Positions 27,086 through 37,220 of a stretch of DNA of 43,579 bases are shown here, piece by piece. The stretch comes from a virus. Numbering within the stretch: position 1 is the first letter of the stretch; every line of letters starts with the position of its first letter. A model generated the notes under the pieces. That model ran no database searches. It saw only the letters and a program-made list of their open reading frames with translations, and had not been told where the DNA came from. The stretch is from positions 1-43,579 of the IMG/VR virus record IMGVR_UViG_3300045125_000029; one strand, written 5' to 3'. Made by a program: the position numbers and the translations under genes.

Positions 27086-29947
27086 GGCACCACCCTGTTA
27101 CCCGCGTCGTCGTACGCCCACGAAAAGCCGTACTTCTGTTCAAGCGCCGACAGTTCTTCTGCAGTCAGTGTTTCATCGGCCAGTGCGGCGGCGACGTCAG
27201 CGGCTTGTTGCGCCCGTCCTTCCGGCGACTTCGGCGGCGCGCCGGGCGGGGCCAAGCGAAGCGCTTCCGCTTTAGCCGCGTCTTCCGCTTGCTTTTGATC
27301 CATTTGCGTTTGCTTGGCCGTCAGTACGCGGTCAATACCTTCCTTCGTCGGCACGAGAATGAACGCTTCCATGCGCCCGTTTGCCGCAGGGTTGCCGGTA
27401 ACAAGGAACGTGCCGTCGTCAAGCGCCACTTTGTACCGCCCACCGCCAACTGCGCGAAGTGTAGCTTCGTCCTGCAAGTCGCGCGGGTCCGCGATTGTAC
27501 CGTCAACATAGCGCGGCGGCGTGCGCGTTTCCGAAAGCGCCGTCCAGTCCTGCACTTCCATAACGCCGAAAGCTTCTTCGATAAGTTCGCCACTTACGCC
27601 GGGCGGAAGCGTCGTCTTTTCGCCGTTCACCACGCCGATAGCCGGGCTGTCGCCGCGCCCGCCAAGCACCTTGTCCACACTCGCCGCGAACATGTCTTGG
27701 TCAAATGTACTTTGGCCACGGGCAACCGCAGTTTCAACGTAGTGTGCAATAGCCGCGTTGAAGATAGATTGACGCTGCGCTGGCGCTACGTCAAACAGCG
27801 CATTCCCCGTTGCTGTCGTAAAAGCGTTCGCGAGTTCCGTGTCGCTCGCGCCGACGCCTTTCATAATATCGGGGTTTTCGTCAATGCGCTTCTGTCCGCG
27901 CACGATATCTGACGCGGTATCCTGCGCACCTGCCTTAAGCGCAAGTCCACCCGCGTACGCGTACGTCGGGTCCGTTTGCCCAAGTTGCTTCATCGCCGCT
28001 TGGGCCATGCCGCCGCCCATGTTCTGCACTTGCTGCAGCACCGCCAAGACTTCATCGGCGGTGCCTTCCTGCAGTTGCTTTGACAGCGCCGACGCTTCGT
28101 CAGGCGTGAACGGTTTCATGTCGCCTTGCGGAATGCTGTAGTAATCCGCGACCGACCGCGCTTCGCGGCCACGCTGCGCCATACCTTCCGGCGTCATGAT
28201 ATCGGAAAGCATGGTGTTGCCCACACCCGCCGCGAACCCCATGGGGTTGTCTTTCAGCGCGGTTTCCGTCTCGTTTCACGACGGCTTCGCGCGTCTGGTT
28301 GTCGGCGTACGCAACGTACGTCGTTCCGCCACCGAACCGACCGCCAAGCTTGTTGTACAGTTGTTGCAGCGTAAGCGCCTGCCCGTTCGGCAAATAGAAC
28401 TCGCTCGGATTGGCCGACGCCGCTTGCGGCAAGAGTTCAGCCGCCGATTGGTTCGGATCAGCCGCCATTCCCTTAAGCAGCGTCGTCACCCCGCCGCCGC
28501 CCAAGAAATGCGCCATGTACATTTCGCCGTCAGTCGGTTCGCGACCGGTGACGTTGCGAATGATATTCGCGTTCTCTGCCGCGTACGCCGCTGACAGAAG
28601 AATTGAAACGTCGGGGTTCCCGCGCAACTCCAACAGTTCGGCGTCTGACAGCGCCGACATGTCGATACCCGTAATCGACTTGACGACGGCGACGTTAGAA
28701 GGATTGCGGCCAAGCGCCAGCATCGTTCCGTCAACGATTTGGCCTACGCCCTGCGCGCTGGACGCGCCCGCCAAGTTCTTGACGTTGTAGTCGATATTGC
28801 CGTTTTCGTCAGCTTTCAACTGACTGCCGTACTCACGCCCCACCATACCCGCGAGATACGTCGCCGGGATACCGTACGCCGTGGCCGCGTTGTCGATAGC
28901 GGTGACGACGCGTTGCGGCAGACCGGCCACCGCGCCGCTGTCTTTGTTCCCTTCAATGATGGCGCGCTGTTGGTCTAAGGGAAGTCCGCGTGTCGAACGA
29001 ATGATTTCTTGGTCACGCGCGATACGCGCCATACGTGCTTGCGTGACCGGGTTTTCGGATTTGTCCACAAGCGATTGCGCCGCTTGGATTTCTTCATCCG
29101 GCAACAACATCGTCACGTCGGTTGCGCGACCTTCAAGAAACTCAACGGCGGCGCGCGCATCTGCATCCGCTTTTGTCGCGATTGCACTACGCGCTGACTT
29201 TGCGTTTCCTTGCAGACTTTCCAAGCCTTCGCTTGACAGCTTACCCGCCCAATCCTCGTTCTGCAAGTCGCTGATAATCGCATCAACGTCGTGCACGTCT
29301 GTCGCGCTTTCAAGCCGTCCTTCGAAGTACGTCTTCGCCGCTTTCTGCGACCAGCTTGTTGCAGCCGCCGCTTTTGCCGTGGCCGGAATGTTGCCGTTCG
29401 CGTTGATAACGTCGATACCTTGCTGTACCAGTTCGTCGTATTGATCCGGCTGCAGCCTTATGCGGTTGTCAAGACCGACAAGCGACGTGTTCAATTCGTT
29501 TGTCGAATGTTCCGCCGCAATCCCAAACTCGTACGTCGCCGACCGCGAAGACACGTTGTTGCGCTGCCCCGCCATGCGGCGCTTAAATTCCGCGCGTGTC
29601 TTGTCATCTTCGATCTTGTCGGCTTCTTCCTCGACCCACGTGTCAAACTCGGAAAGCACGCGCTCTTGATAGCCTGCCCCGTCGGGTCCGACCTCGTTCC
29701 GCAGCGCCAGTTCACGCGACGTAAAATCAGCCTGCGCTACACGGTTCGCCACGTCTTCCTCGCGTTTGGCGTCTACGCGCGCCTGTATGCCCGCACCCGC
29801 GTCTTGCAAACCGCCGCCAAGCATGGCCAGTGCACGCGCTTGCGGCGCGCCGAACGCGTCAGCGCTGACCGGGGCCGTCGGGACGCCTTGGTTTGTCCGC
29901 CCGGTGCGCGGGTCGATTTCCGTCGTGATAGTCGGGATACGCGCCAT
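27082..29947 (-). CDS. Internal virion protein with lytic transglycosylase-like domain (one frameshift)
   Basis: About 954 residues from ATG 29947. The N-terminal half is helical (ALAMLGGGLQDAGAGIQARV). The middle, about residues 325-500, has a transglycosylase fold: ATAYGIPATYLAGMVGREYG with the probable catalytic Glu, SSAQGVGQIVDGT and EMYMAHFLGGGGVTTLLKG. One indel near 28270 joins NQTREAVVKR to KDNPMGFAAGVGNTM, and the rest ends at 27082. It would be carried in the virion and open the murein locally as DNA enters. It is the gp15/16-like ejection protein that carries the enzyme. Confidence 0.85.
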
Positions 29948-30449
29948 TATGCTGTCCTTTGCAGATACGTACCCATGCCAGCTAAGACCCTGCCCCAGCG
30001 CGGCAAGTGGCAGCGCCGCGCCGGGCAGACTGGGCTTCGGCACGCGACAGCGTTGCGCTTTCGCTAAGTCCAAGCATTTGCAAAGCGCCTTCCCGGCCAC
30101 GGATTTTGCCTTCGTACTCGATACGGCGGGCGTCCGTTTCCTGTTCGGTCGCGGTGTCTGTAAGAACGTCAAGCGGCGAACCCGCGAGTTCCACGCCAGA
30201 CGCTCCGTACGACGCACGTATAGACGCCATGATACGACGGCTTTCGCGGCGCTTGTCTTCGGCGGCGATACGCGACTGTTCCATAGCCGCTTTGCGGTTT
30301 TGATCCGCCACGACGATATCGCGTTCAGCGACTTTCGCGCTGTATTCCGCTGCCGCCGCGCTCGCCTGCATACTCTGATACGTACCGACCGCGCCAAGAA
30401 CAGCGCCGCCGATAGAGAAAGCTGTCGCGAGTGGGGCTAGTACTGCCAT
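29947..30449 (-). CDS. Internal virion protein, gp14-like (frameshift near end)
   Basis: About 167 residues from ATG 30449 (GTGAGGGAATGAC upstream, overlapping the previous TGA). An N-terminal hydrophobic helix (PLATAFSIGGAVLGAVGTYQ) is followed by a long helix rich in Ala, Arg and Glu (KRRESRRIMASIRASYGASG) and ESATLSRAEAQSARRG. The open frame stops at 29982, but shifting near 30000 gives GMGTYLQRTA to a TAA that overlaps the next ATG (TAATG), a better end. It resembles the small ejection protein of T7-like phages. Confidence 0.7.
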
Positions 30450-30450
30450 G

Positions 30451-30886
30451 TCATTCCCTCACTATCGCGTACATGTATTCGTCGTTACCGTCGGGTCCGT
30501 ACGCACGCATAGGCTTCGGCGTTTCAAGCGTCGCTCCGACTAGCAACGCAAAGCGCTGTCCGTCGATAAAGTCAGCGGCCACCGTGATTTCCACCCGTCG
30601 ATAGGGCGCGACCGCCAGCACCCGTTTAACCTTGCGACCTATCGTTAGCATATGCTCCCCGGCCTGCCCTGACAACAGCATCCATGCAAGCGCCCGGTGA
30701 GTGTGGACCGGGATCAGCCCGGCCATGCCCAAGCACTTGCTTTCGTGCCATGCCGTAAGGGCTACCGGCCCTTCCAGAAGGTGCGCGGCCCCGACCCTAG
30801 CAACGCCTCGTGGTCCCGCCTTTGCGCAAGCTGCGGCACGAGGTATTGAAGGTGCGCAGCGCGGAAAGGGTGAACTCGACGGTCAT
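30451..30886 (-). CDS. GNAT-like virion-associated protein (two frameshifts)
   Basis: ATG 30886 starts MTVEFTLSALRTFNT. After two indels (near 30830 and 30810) the frame runs on through AHLLEGPVALTAWHESKCLG to the stop at 30451 (its last 93 residues are open from 30732), giving about 145 residues. RVLAVAPYRRVEITVAADF and ALLVGATLETPKPMRAYGP follow the C-terminal half of GNAT acetyltransferases, but the pyrophosphate-binding loop is not clear. Such proteins occur after the tail nozzle gene in related podoviruses (T7 gp13 position). Enzyme activity is doubtful. Confidence 0.6.
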
Positions 30887-30920
30887 CTGTCTTGCGTGTG
30901 TAGCTGCGGCAGGATGGCCG

Positions 30921-33658
30921 CTATGTTAAGGGCAAAGGCGTGTGCTTTGGTCGCATAAAGCGCACCAGTCCGTCAAGATCATAACCCGGCGCGGCGATGA
31001 CGGGCTGCAGTACCCCGGTGAACAAAGACGGGTCTCGATTTCCCTGTACGCGTCTCGTACTTAAGCGGGTCCATAATGTACTCGCCGCGCTCGTGGTTGT
31101 ACACGCCGACTTCCCCGCCGTAGCTGCGCCATACGTGCGCGGCAATGGAGTGTACACGCTTTGTCTTTCCTTGCGCCGTTCCGTCAGCCGCCCCGGCTTC
31201 CAGCCGCTGCAGTTCAACGTACGCGTCGAAGCCAAGGCCAAGGATTACGTCTGTGGCGCTGAACGGCAAAGTTACCGTACCGTTTGTGACGGTTAGCGGA
31301 CCTACCGGCTTTACGTCCGCCAGCCCGTACACGTCTTCGCCTTCAAGATGGTGCAGCCCCGTTATCGTGTCGGTTTCCGCGCCGCTGTAGCGCAGCGCGC
31401 AGTCTACAAAATGCGCGTCTTCGATTTGCGTGTCAAAGTCCCAAAGCGCGTCAAGCGCTCGACAAAGCGGCGTTCTACGCCGTTAATCGTACGCCGCACC
31501 ACAAGCCAAAGCGCGTCTTGCAGTCCGTCCGCTTGAGGCAGTACCGCTATGCTTTCGACGTAACCGCCGAAGTCGTGTCGGTGCCAGCCAACCACGCCTT
31601 CGTCACGGTTGTACGTCAGCCCAACAACTGTTCCGTCTTCGCGCCGCATCCACACGATACTGTACGGCTCTTGTGCATACGCCATTTCCTTGAAAGGAAC
31701 CGCACCGATGTGCGTCGCGAGTTGCGACATAGACGGCGAACGGTAGTTGTCCGCTTCGTACACGAAAGCAAATTCCCGCACTTGTCGGCCACCGCGCTGC
31801 ACGTACAGCAATTGGCTGTCGATACGAACAGGTTCGACAAAATCGCTGCCCCGGCGAGTGGCCGGCGCGCGTCTGGATTGCGCGCAGTAAGCGCGTCGCC
31901 GCCTTTGCCCTTCAAGCTGTATTCTTCGGAACCGGTTCCGATAAGCAGCCCTTTGTCGTCCGCACTTAGCCAGCGCACGCGTGACAGCTTACGCGAGTTC
32001 AGTCGAAACGCCATCGCGCTGTCGTCCAGCACGACACCTTGGCTGTCCGTTTGGCTGAACGTTTCGTACGCGCCGGTCACGGACCCCGACACCAGATCAG
32101 GGAAGCTTTCGGAACCGGCGCACCACAATCTGTCTTCGGACCATTCTGCAGTGTTCGGCCACCCTGTCGTGTTCGACCAGTAGCCAAGCCGCCATTCGCG
32201 GATTGGCGTAAGCGACACTAAAGGCTCGCCAAGCAGCGCGACCGTAATAACCGTCGTGGACACGACCGTCGTAATGCGGCATTCGCGCCAAGCGCCGTCA
32301 GTACCGCGAATACGCACCAGACGCCCCACGTCGGTTGACAAGAACCCAACGTCGTTGTTGATACCCGTCGTCGCGTCTGCCGTAAGGTTAAACGTTGTGT
32401 TCGCCTTGCGAATAACAAGGCGTGCCACCCGCGTTTCAATCAAGCCGTTACGCAAGCACGCGCGCACGTTCAGCCGGTACTTAGAATAGACAGTCGTGTT
32501 CGCAATCGGAATGAAAGGTGACTTGTATCCGTCGTACAGCACAAATTCGTCTTGCCGGTCCAGTTCCACCCACGCCGAACCGTTCCATCCTTCGAAAGTG
32601 AACTTTGACGGCGCGTAGTCTTTCGCCGCGTATGACGCGTCTTGATTGTCGCGCGCGATGTGTATTGTGTAGCCGTCGGCGGCGAACGCCACGGCGGGCG
32701 TTACTTCAAGAATACCCTTTTGTTGTTCTGCCGAAGCCCAATACGTGTCTTCGTCGTTATCGAACGCACGGAACGCGGTTCCGATAGCAAGGGTGTAGCC
32801 GATGTTGCGCTGCAGGAATTGAACAGGCGTGGCCAGAGTACCGGCGATGGCGGGGCGTTCCGACGACGCCGAACACGTGTCAGGCCCACCCGCGTTACTC
32901 GACATTACTGCGATAGCGTTGCCCGTCGCCGAAGGCGTCAGCCGCGTCGGCGTGGCGTTCGTGGGCATGTACGGGCCGTCAACGAATTGCACGTCTTCCA
33001 GCCGCCAGTCGTAATCGGCAAAACGCGATATCTTTTTCGTGCGCGTAGTGGAAAACAAATACAACACGTTCACGCTTTGCAGCGCAACGAGTTCGCGCCG
33101 CTGCGCTTCCGTGTATGAACAAGCGACGTGGTAAACGCGCGCAACCGTCCCGGCGCTTATAGCGACTGTCGCGGGCCAACTACTTTCCAGCGTGTAGTTG
33201 TTGCCTACCTTTGTGACGACGCGCAGCGGAACGCCAGCAAGCCCACTCGCCACCGAAACGTTCAACACCACGTCGTCGCCGACCGCAGCGGCCAACGTTG
33301 CTGAATTGCAAACGATAGGAAAGCCGGGCAGTGACGTAATCGTCATCGCCACGGGTGCGTACGTCTGCAAGCCGCCAGCTTCGCTGTAGAAGCGCACCCG
33401 GTCACTCGCGAACTCTAGTACGCGCGCTTCCTCTGTCGAATACACGAACGGCACAAGCCGCGAGTACTCCGCGTGGCGCGCCGCGTCGTTTAGAAGCATC
33501 GTGCCGGATCGTCCGATAGCTGGACCTTGCGGCGCGGCGACGTAGTTCAGCATCGCTTTGGCAGACGCCGCGTACCTGTCCAGATCGGGCCTGCCGCCCA
33601 TGAGGTCGCTGAACTCTCCCGCGTTGAAGGAACGGACTGCCGGGGACGCTTTGGCCAC
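30921..33658 (-). CDS. Tail nozzle protein, tail tubular protein B-like (three frameshifts)
   Basis: About 912 residues from ATG 33658. It opens RSFNAGEFSDLMGGRPDLDR and NYVAAPQGPAIGRSGTM, the recognisable start of gp12-type nozzle proteins in this phage group. Further on it is beta-rich with many Thr/Val. Pieces: 31616-33658, 31404-31811, 30979-31332 and the frame ending 30921; breaks near 31865, 31440 and 31045. It forms the distal tail tube through which DNA leaves. Its gene follows the tubular protein A gene, as in T7-like phages. Confidence 0.85.
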
Positions 33659-33661
33659 GGT

Positions 33662-34228
33662 TTAGTACCTCGCGGTAAGGAACGAGTAAACGCCGTCGTC
33701 GCTCGTGTTGTCTTCCGCGCCGATAGTGTACGCGTTTGTGCGCCCCGCGTCTGTCACTGCCGAGTTGTACAGCGCCATGACGTCGCTTTTCTTTGTGTTC
33801 GATTGCGTCACCAGTTCAACGCACTCGTAAGCGATACGGCACGCAAGCACTTCGACAAACAGTGCGTCAAATTCGGCTTCTGGCACGTTCTTGATGTAAT
33901 CGACCTTAAGTTCAGACTGCGCGCTGAACACAAACCGCCCGCCTTGCTTCCACTCCGCGTACTTGCCGCGCACAACGCGCACGCAATCGGGCGGGATGAC
34001 GAATTTGTAAGGACGTTCGCTGTCGGTCAGCGTTTCGGTCAGCGAAAGCTGCACGCCGTATTGCGTCGCGAACACCCACCGCCGCTTGGCGAGTTCAGTG
34101 CGTTTCCACACGGGGTATCCTGTCGCGATGAAACGTTCAAGCGACGTGCGCGGCGGATCAATGCGTTCGATTTGCGACGACGCAATCTTGCCAAGCCCAA
34201 GGTTGATGACTTCGACCGGGGTGTACAT
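33662..34228 (-). CDS. Tail tubular protein A-like adaptor
   Basis: Intact, 188 residues. It opens VEVINLGLGKIASSQIERI, which is the usual N-terminus of the gp11-type adaptor (EVINRALLKLG pattern), and contains PYKFVIPPDCVRVV and VEVLACRIAYECVELVTQSN. It sits between portal and nozzle in the virion. The next gene starts three bases after its stop, so the two are co-translated. No anomalies. Confidence 0.85.
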   Translation of the reverse strand: MYTPVEVINLGLGKIASSQIERIDPPRTSLERFIATGYPVWKRTELAKRRWVFATQYGVQLSLTETLTDSERPYKFVIPPDCVRVVRGKYAEWKQGGRFVFSAQSELKVDYIKNVPEAEFDALFVEVLACRIAYECVELVTQSNTKKSDVMALYNSAVTDAGRTNAYTIGAEDNTSDDGVYSFLTARY

Positions 34229-34246
34229 TGCGTCGTCGCTTTCCGC

Positions 34247-34732
34247 TTATTCGTACAGGTAGGCCAGCAGAAGGTCCACGGTGATACCAGCCGGGAACGT
34301 GCCGCCGTTGACCGTGCCGAAAATCAGCACTTCGTCCAGCGAGTACATGTCGTACCGGATCAGCGTGGACAGGACCGCCGAGTTCAACGCCGCCGACACG
34401 TCGATTGCGTTGGCCAGCGCGTTGTTGCTTTCCGGTTCGATGGGCGTCGTGTCCGCAATCGGCGGGCGCTTCGAATACGCCCCGTGGCCGACGTGCAGCG
34501 TACGCGCCGCGCCGAACACGCCGCACGACAGCCGCGACAGCGACGGAAGGATGCGCTTGCGACCGGGCGGAAGCCAGCCGAAACCAAGGGTCGAACCCGC
34601 CGCCACACCGCCGACCGGCGACGTCACGCGCGCAGCAAGGAAGCGCAGCTTCCCGTGTTCGTCAATCGGCGTGCGGCGGTAGGTTTCCGCCAGTTCCGCC
34701 GCGTCAACGGTCTTTCCAGATGCAAGTGCCAT
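34247..34732 (-). CDS. Capsid cement protein, Bbp16-like
   Basis: 161 residues from ATG 34732, preceded by AAGTGGAGACAAACAGC; the open frame extends further upstream through a hairpin-rich gap and should not be used. It starts MALASGKTVDAAELAETYRR and has LPPGRKRILPSLSRLSC, ARTLHVGHGAY and NAIDVSAALNSAVL, the pattern of the Bordetella phage BPP-1 Bbp16 family, which stabilises the capsid as trimers at its symmetry axes. It is encoded directly after the major capsid gene, separated by a terminator-like stem that may set its expression level relative to the capsid. Confidence 0.85.
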   Translation of the reverse strand: MALASGKTVDAAELAETYRRTPIDEHGKLRFLAARVTSPVGGVAAGSTLGFGWLPPGRKRILPSLSRLSCGVFGAARTLHVGHGAYSKRPPIADTTPIEPESNNALANAIDVSAALNSAVLSTLIRYDMYSLDEVLIFGTVNGGTFPAGITVDLLLAYLYE

Positions 34733-34758
34733 GCTGTTTGTCTCCACTTGACAGCAAA

Positions 34759-34779
34759 CGTACGTGGGAAGCACGTACG
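34759..34779. promoter_or_regulatory. Perfect palindrome between capsid and cement genes
   Basis: CGTACGTG (34759-34766) and CACGTACG (34772-34779) flank GGAAG. It lies just downstream, in the sense of transcription, of the GC-rich stem at 34786-34811 and upstream of the cement gene's ribosome site. It may be a second hairpin in the leader of the cement mRNA, or a processing site. Confidence 0.4.
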
Positions 34780-34785
34780 CGAAAG

Positions 34786-34811
34786 CCCGGCGCGCGTCAT
34801 TGCGCGCCGGG
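34786..34811 (-). terminator. GC-rich stem-loop after the major capsid gene
   Basis: CCCGGCGCGC and GCGCGCCGGG form a perfect 10-bp stem with a six-base loop, 12 bases after the capsid stop. On the transcribed strand it is followed by CTTTCGCG, so termination may be partial. A leaky terminator here would give more capsid than cement and tail transcripts. Confidence 0.6.
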
Positions 34812-34823
34812 TAGTCACCCGTC

Positions 34824-35759
34824 TTACGACGGCGTTCCGGTTTCCACGGCTTCGACCATGAACACCTTGTCTTCATCAAGCCGCGTCGCGCCGCCCGTGA
34901 AGGTCGCGTGCGCCTGCTTGATGTTGTTCTTGTCGGGACGCGGGCTGATAATGATCGACAGCGCGTCCCACGAACCATAGTGCATCCCGTCGGGAACCCA
35001 CGCCGGGCACTGACGGATGGTCGCGGGACCGGCCACGATGTTCGTCGGAATGCCTTTGCCGCCCGCCGACGTTCCGTTGTCTTCGTAGGGCACGAACACG
35101 AACCCCATGAATTGCGACACTTCGCCGTCCACCAGCGGTTTGACCGCGTTGTAGTCGTTCGACCCCACCGCAACCTCGCCGAGAAGATCGTCAATCTGTT
35201 CGGCGGTGACGGCGATGTACGGCTTGACCATGCGCAGTTGCAGGTGACGCTTCTTCATAAGCTTGCGCAGCGCGCGCAGCTTGGCGACGGTGAAACGAGT
35301 ACCGCCGTGCGCGACGGTGTTCGTCGCTTTGGACGACGTGTTCGTCGTGCCGTCCTTGCCGGTACGGGCCGTCGCGAAGAACTTGGACATGATGATTTCG
35401 TCCATCTTGCGCGCTGCGGCTTCGCGCATCCGTTCGACGTACGGCGAAGTCGGCTCGTAGATCATCTTGAGCACGTCCAGCCGGTCGATGAAGATGGCGC
35501 AGTCATATTCGCTGCCGGACACCCACCGTTGCGTGTGTTCGACTTCCGTGACTTTCGTATCGCCGTACGGCGTGTTGCGTTCGATGAACTCGACGGGGCC
35601 GAGAAAGTTCACGACCTGCGCGCGTTCGCCCGTGTACGTCGAATTGGACACAAGGCCCATGAGCAGCCCGCCTGCTTTCGCAAGCGCGGCCTGAACGTTC
35701 GCCGTGTACATCTTCACGTGATGTTCGGGAACGCTGTATGTTGCGATGGTTTCAGGCAT
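34824..35759 (-). CDS. Major capsid protein
   Basis: Intact, 311 residues from ATG 35759 (GGGGTGAAATCCT upstream). Features include VQAALAKAGGLLMGLVSNST, the HTQRWVSGSEYDCAIFIDRL segment, a long spine-like helix (EAAARKMDEIIMSKFFATAR) and RALRKLMKKRHLQLRM, consistent with a HK97-fold shell protein of the type in BPP-1-like podoviruses. Between scaffold and cement genes it has its own terminator on each side, fitting very high and separate expression. It has no frameshift. Confidence 0.85.
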   Translation of the reverse strand: MPETIATYSVPEHHVKMYTANVQAALAKAGGLLMGLVSNSTYTGERAQVVNFLGPVEFIERNTPYGDTKVTEVEHTQRWVSGSEYDCAIFIDRLDVLKMIYEPTSPYVERMREAAARKMDEIIMSKFFATARTGKDGTTNTSSKATNTVAHGGTRFTVAKLRALRKLMKKRHLQLRMVKPYIAVTAEQIDDLLGEVAVGSNDYNAVKPLVDGEVSQFMGFVFVPYEDNGTSAGGKGIPTNIVAGPATIRQCPAWVPDGMHYGSWDALSIIISPRPDKNNIKQAHATFTGGATRLDEDKVFMVEAVETGTPS

Positions 35760-35840
35760 AGGATTTCACCCCAAGAGTTGTGTTGCGTACCGTTGCCAAG
35801 CGGTAAGAGGGGTGTTCACTATGAAAGCGGCCCTCGGAAG

Positions 35841-35869
35841 GAAAAAGGGTAGCCTAGCACGGCTACCCT
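35841..35869 (-). terminator. Intrinsic terminator between scaffold and capsid genes
   Basis: AGGGTAGCC (35846-35854) pairs perfectly with GGCTACCCT (35861-35869) around TAGCAC. On the - strand the stem is followed by TTTTT. It is a textbook factor-independent terminator 35 bases after the scaffold stop. A promoter for the capsid gene would therefore have to lie in the 80 bases between it and 35759. Confidence 0.85.
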
Positions 35870-35903
35870 CTGAATACGCGTCTTTTAGATACCCGTCAAG
35901 CGG

Positions 35904-36842
35904 CTAGATACGCGCGTAAAGACGGACCATAGTCTGAACCGCATCGGCATGGCCGGGGTTGTTCTTGTCCGTGTACTTCGCCTGAAAGTCTTTGTCGGCC
36001 TGCAGCGCGTTGATACGCGCCTGCGCCTGATCGCGGGTCATCGTATCGGGGTTGTTCGGGTCAGGGGTGTTGCCGCCCAAGAACCCGCCTTCGTCGGCTT
36101 TGCGCCCGATGGTCGCAAGAAGTTCCACGATAGCCGCGCTGCCGATATGCTGTTCAACGGCGGAAACGAGTTCAGGCGCAATACCAAGCGCCTGCATGGC
36201 GCGTTGGCCAGCGGCTTTGTTTTTGTCCAGATCGCCGCCCCACTTCGTCGCCAGCGCGTCAAGCGCGCCTTGGTTGGCCGCAGCGTCGGCTTCCGTCACC
36301 CGCTGATTGGTTTCCGCGACGTACGCATTCCATTTGTCGGACAGGATTTGCGCCTGTTTCGGCGTCAAGCCCGCCTCGTGGAACGTCGGCTTCGCCCAAT
36401 TCAACATGCCTTCATCCGGCGTGAAGCCTTCGGCAAACTTGATATCGTACTTGTCGGGCGTTTCGGGGCGACCAAGCTTGTTGTAGAACTCGTTCCACTT
36501 TTCGGGCGGCGCGTCTGCGGCTGGCAGACCCACCACGGTAGGATCGCCCGTCTGCAAACGTGTCAGGTTGTAGTTCGCCAGCGCCAGTTCGGCGGGCGAC
36601 TTGTACCCTTTGGCCAGCAGGTGCGCTTTCGCTTCGGGTTCAGGAATGAACTCGTGCCACGGCTTCGCGGCTTCGCCTTCGCCGATTTTCCACACGCCGC
36701 CGTCTTGCGTCTGCCACGGCGCGGTCAGCGCGGGCGGGTTCGACGGCGGGTTCGACGGCGGATTGCCACCGCCACCGCCACCGCCCGTCCCGCCACCTTC
36801 ACCTTCGCGCATGATTTGCTTGAAGCCGATTTTCTTCCACAT
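35904..36842 (-). CDS. Scaffold-type capsid assembly protein
   Basis: Intact, 312 residues. A Gly-rich stretch near the N-terminus (GGGTGGGGGGG) and a repeated NPPSNPP unit lead into a helical, acidic protein (DNA-free) with KYDIKFAEGFTPDEGMLNWA, EADAAANQGALDALATKWGG and QARINALQADKDFQAKY. This acidic, coiled, Gln/Ala-rich composition and the place directly before the capsid gene are typical of podovirus scaffolding proteins. No protease motif was seen. The function rests mainly on context and composition. Confidence 0.8.
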   Translation of the reverse strand: MWKKIGFKQIMREGEGGGTGGGGGGGNPPSNPPSNPPALTAPWQTQDGGVWKIGEGEAAKPWHEFIPEPEAKAHLLAKGYKSPAELALANYNLTRLQTGDPTVVGLPAADAPPEKWNEFYNKLGRPETPDKYDIKFAEGFTPDEGMLNWAKPTFHEAGLTPKQAQILSDKWNAYVAETNQRVTEADAAANQGALDALATKWGGDLDKNKAAGQRAMQALGIAPELVSAVEQHIGSAAIVELLATIGRKADEGGFLGGNTPDPNNPDTMTRDQAQARINALQADKDFQAKYTDKNNPGHADAVQTMVRLYARI

Positions 36843-36851
36843 GGTGTTTTC

Positions 36852-37220
36852 CTATTTTTGCGCAGTTGCATACATTCGGTGCAGCGTGTCGAAGTCGAAT
36901 TTCGTGTATTCCGTGATACGCTGCAAAACTTGTTTACGTCCAGCCATTACGTCCTGCAAACGTGCGTCGTTAAAGAAATGCACGTCGCCTTTGACGAACC
37001 AAAACAAGTCTTGCATGACGAACTCGATATCGCCACGTGTCGGGTTGCCCGCCTCGAATACAGCGATGTACGCCTGTTTCGTGCGTTTGATATGCGCAGC
37101 CAACAACGCGTCTGTCGTCGCTTTGGCTGTTTCTTGTTCTTTTGCAGCGGCGTTCGCCACGACGGGATCGAAAACGTCAAGATCGCCTTCGCCGTCGATA
37201 AAGTCGTCAACGTCTGCCAC
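36852..37220 (-). CDS. Bbp19-like protein
   Basis: 122 residues, intact, overlapping the portal gene end by 14 bases. A helical protein with AYIAVFEAGNPTRGDIEFVM, FVKGDVHFFNDARLQDVMAG and RKQVLQRITEYTKFDFDTLH, which follow the pattern of the Bbp19 family: variable residues, an FxxDxR segment, and GRKxVxxRI near the end. It lies between portal and scaffold genes as in related phages. The role in the virion is unknown. Confidence 0.7.
   Translation of the reverse strand: MADVDDFIDGEGDLDVFDPVVANAAAKEQETAKATTDALLAAHIKRTKQAYIAVFEAGNPTRGDIEFVMQDLFWFVKGDVHFFNDARLQDVMAGRKQVLQRITEYTKFDFDTLHRMYATAQK

Noticed and set aside
33527-34861. Large rightward open frame of 444 codons opposite the capsid, cement and adaptor genes
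   Set aside because: It lies antisense to intact recognised genes, is rich in Arg/His/Val as expected of a shadow of GC-rich DNA, and has no plausible motif or ribosome site.
34733-35194. Longer N-terminus for the cement protein
   Set aside because: The frame upstream of ATG 34732 crosses two hairpins and the capsid gene in antisense frame, while the protein from 34732 matches the family's usual start.
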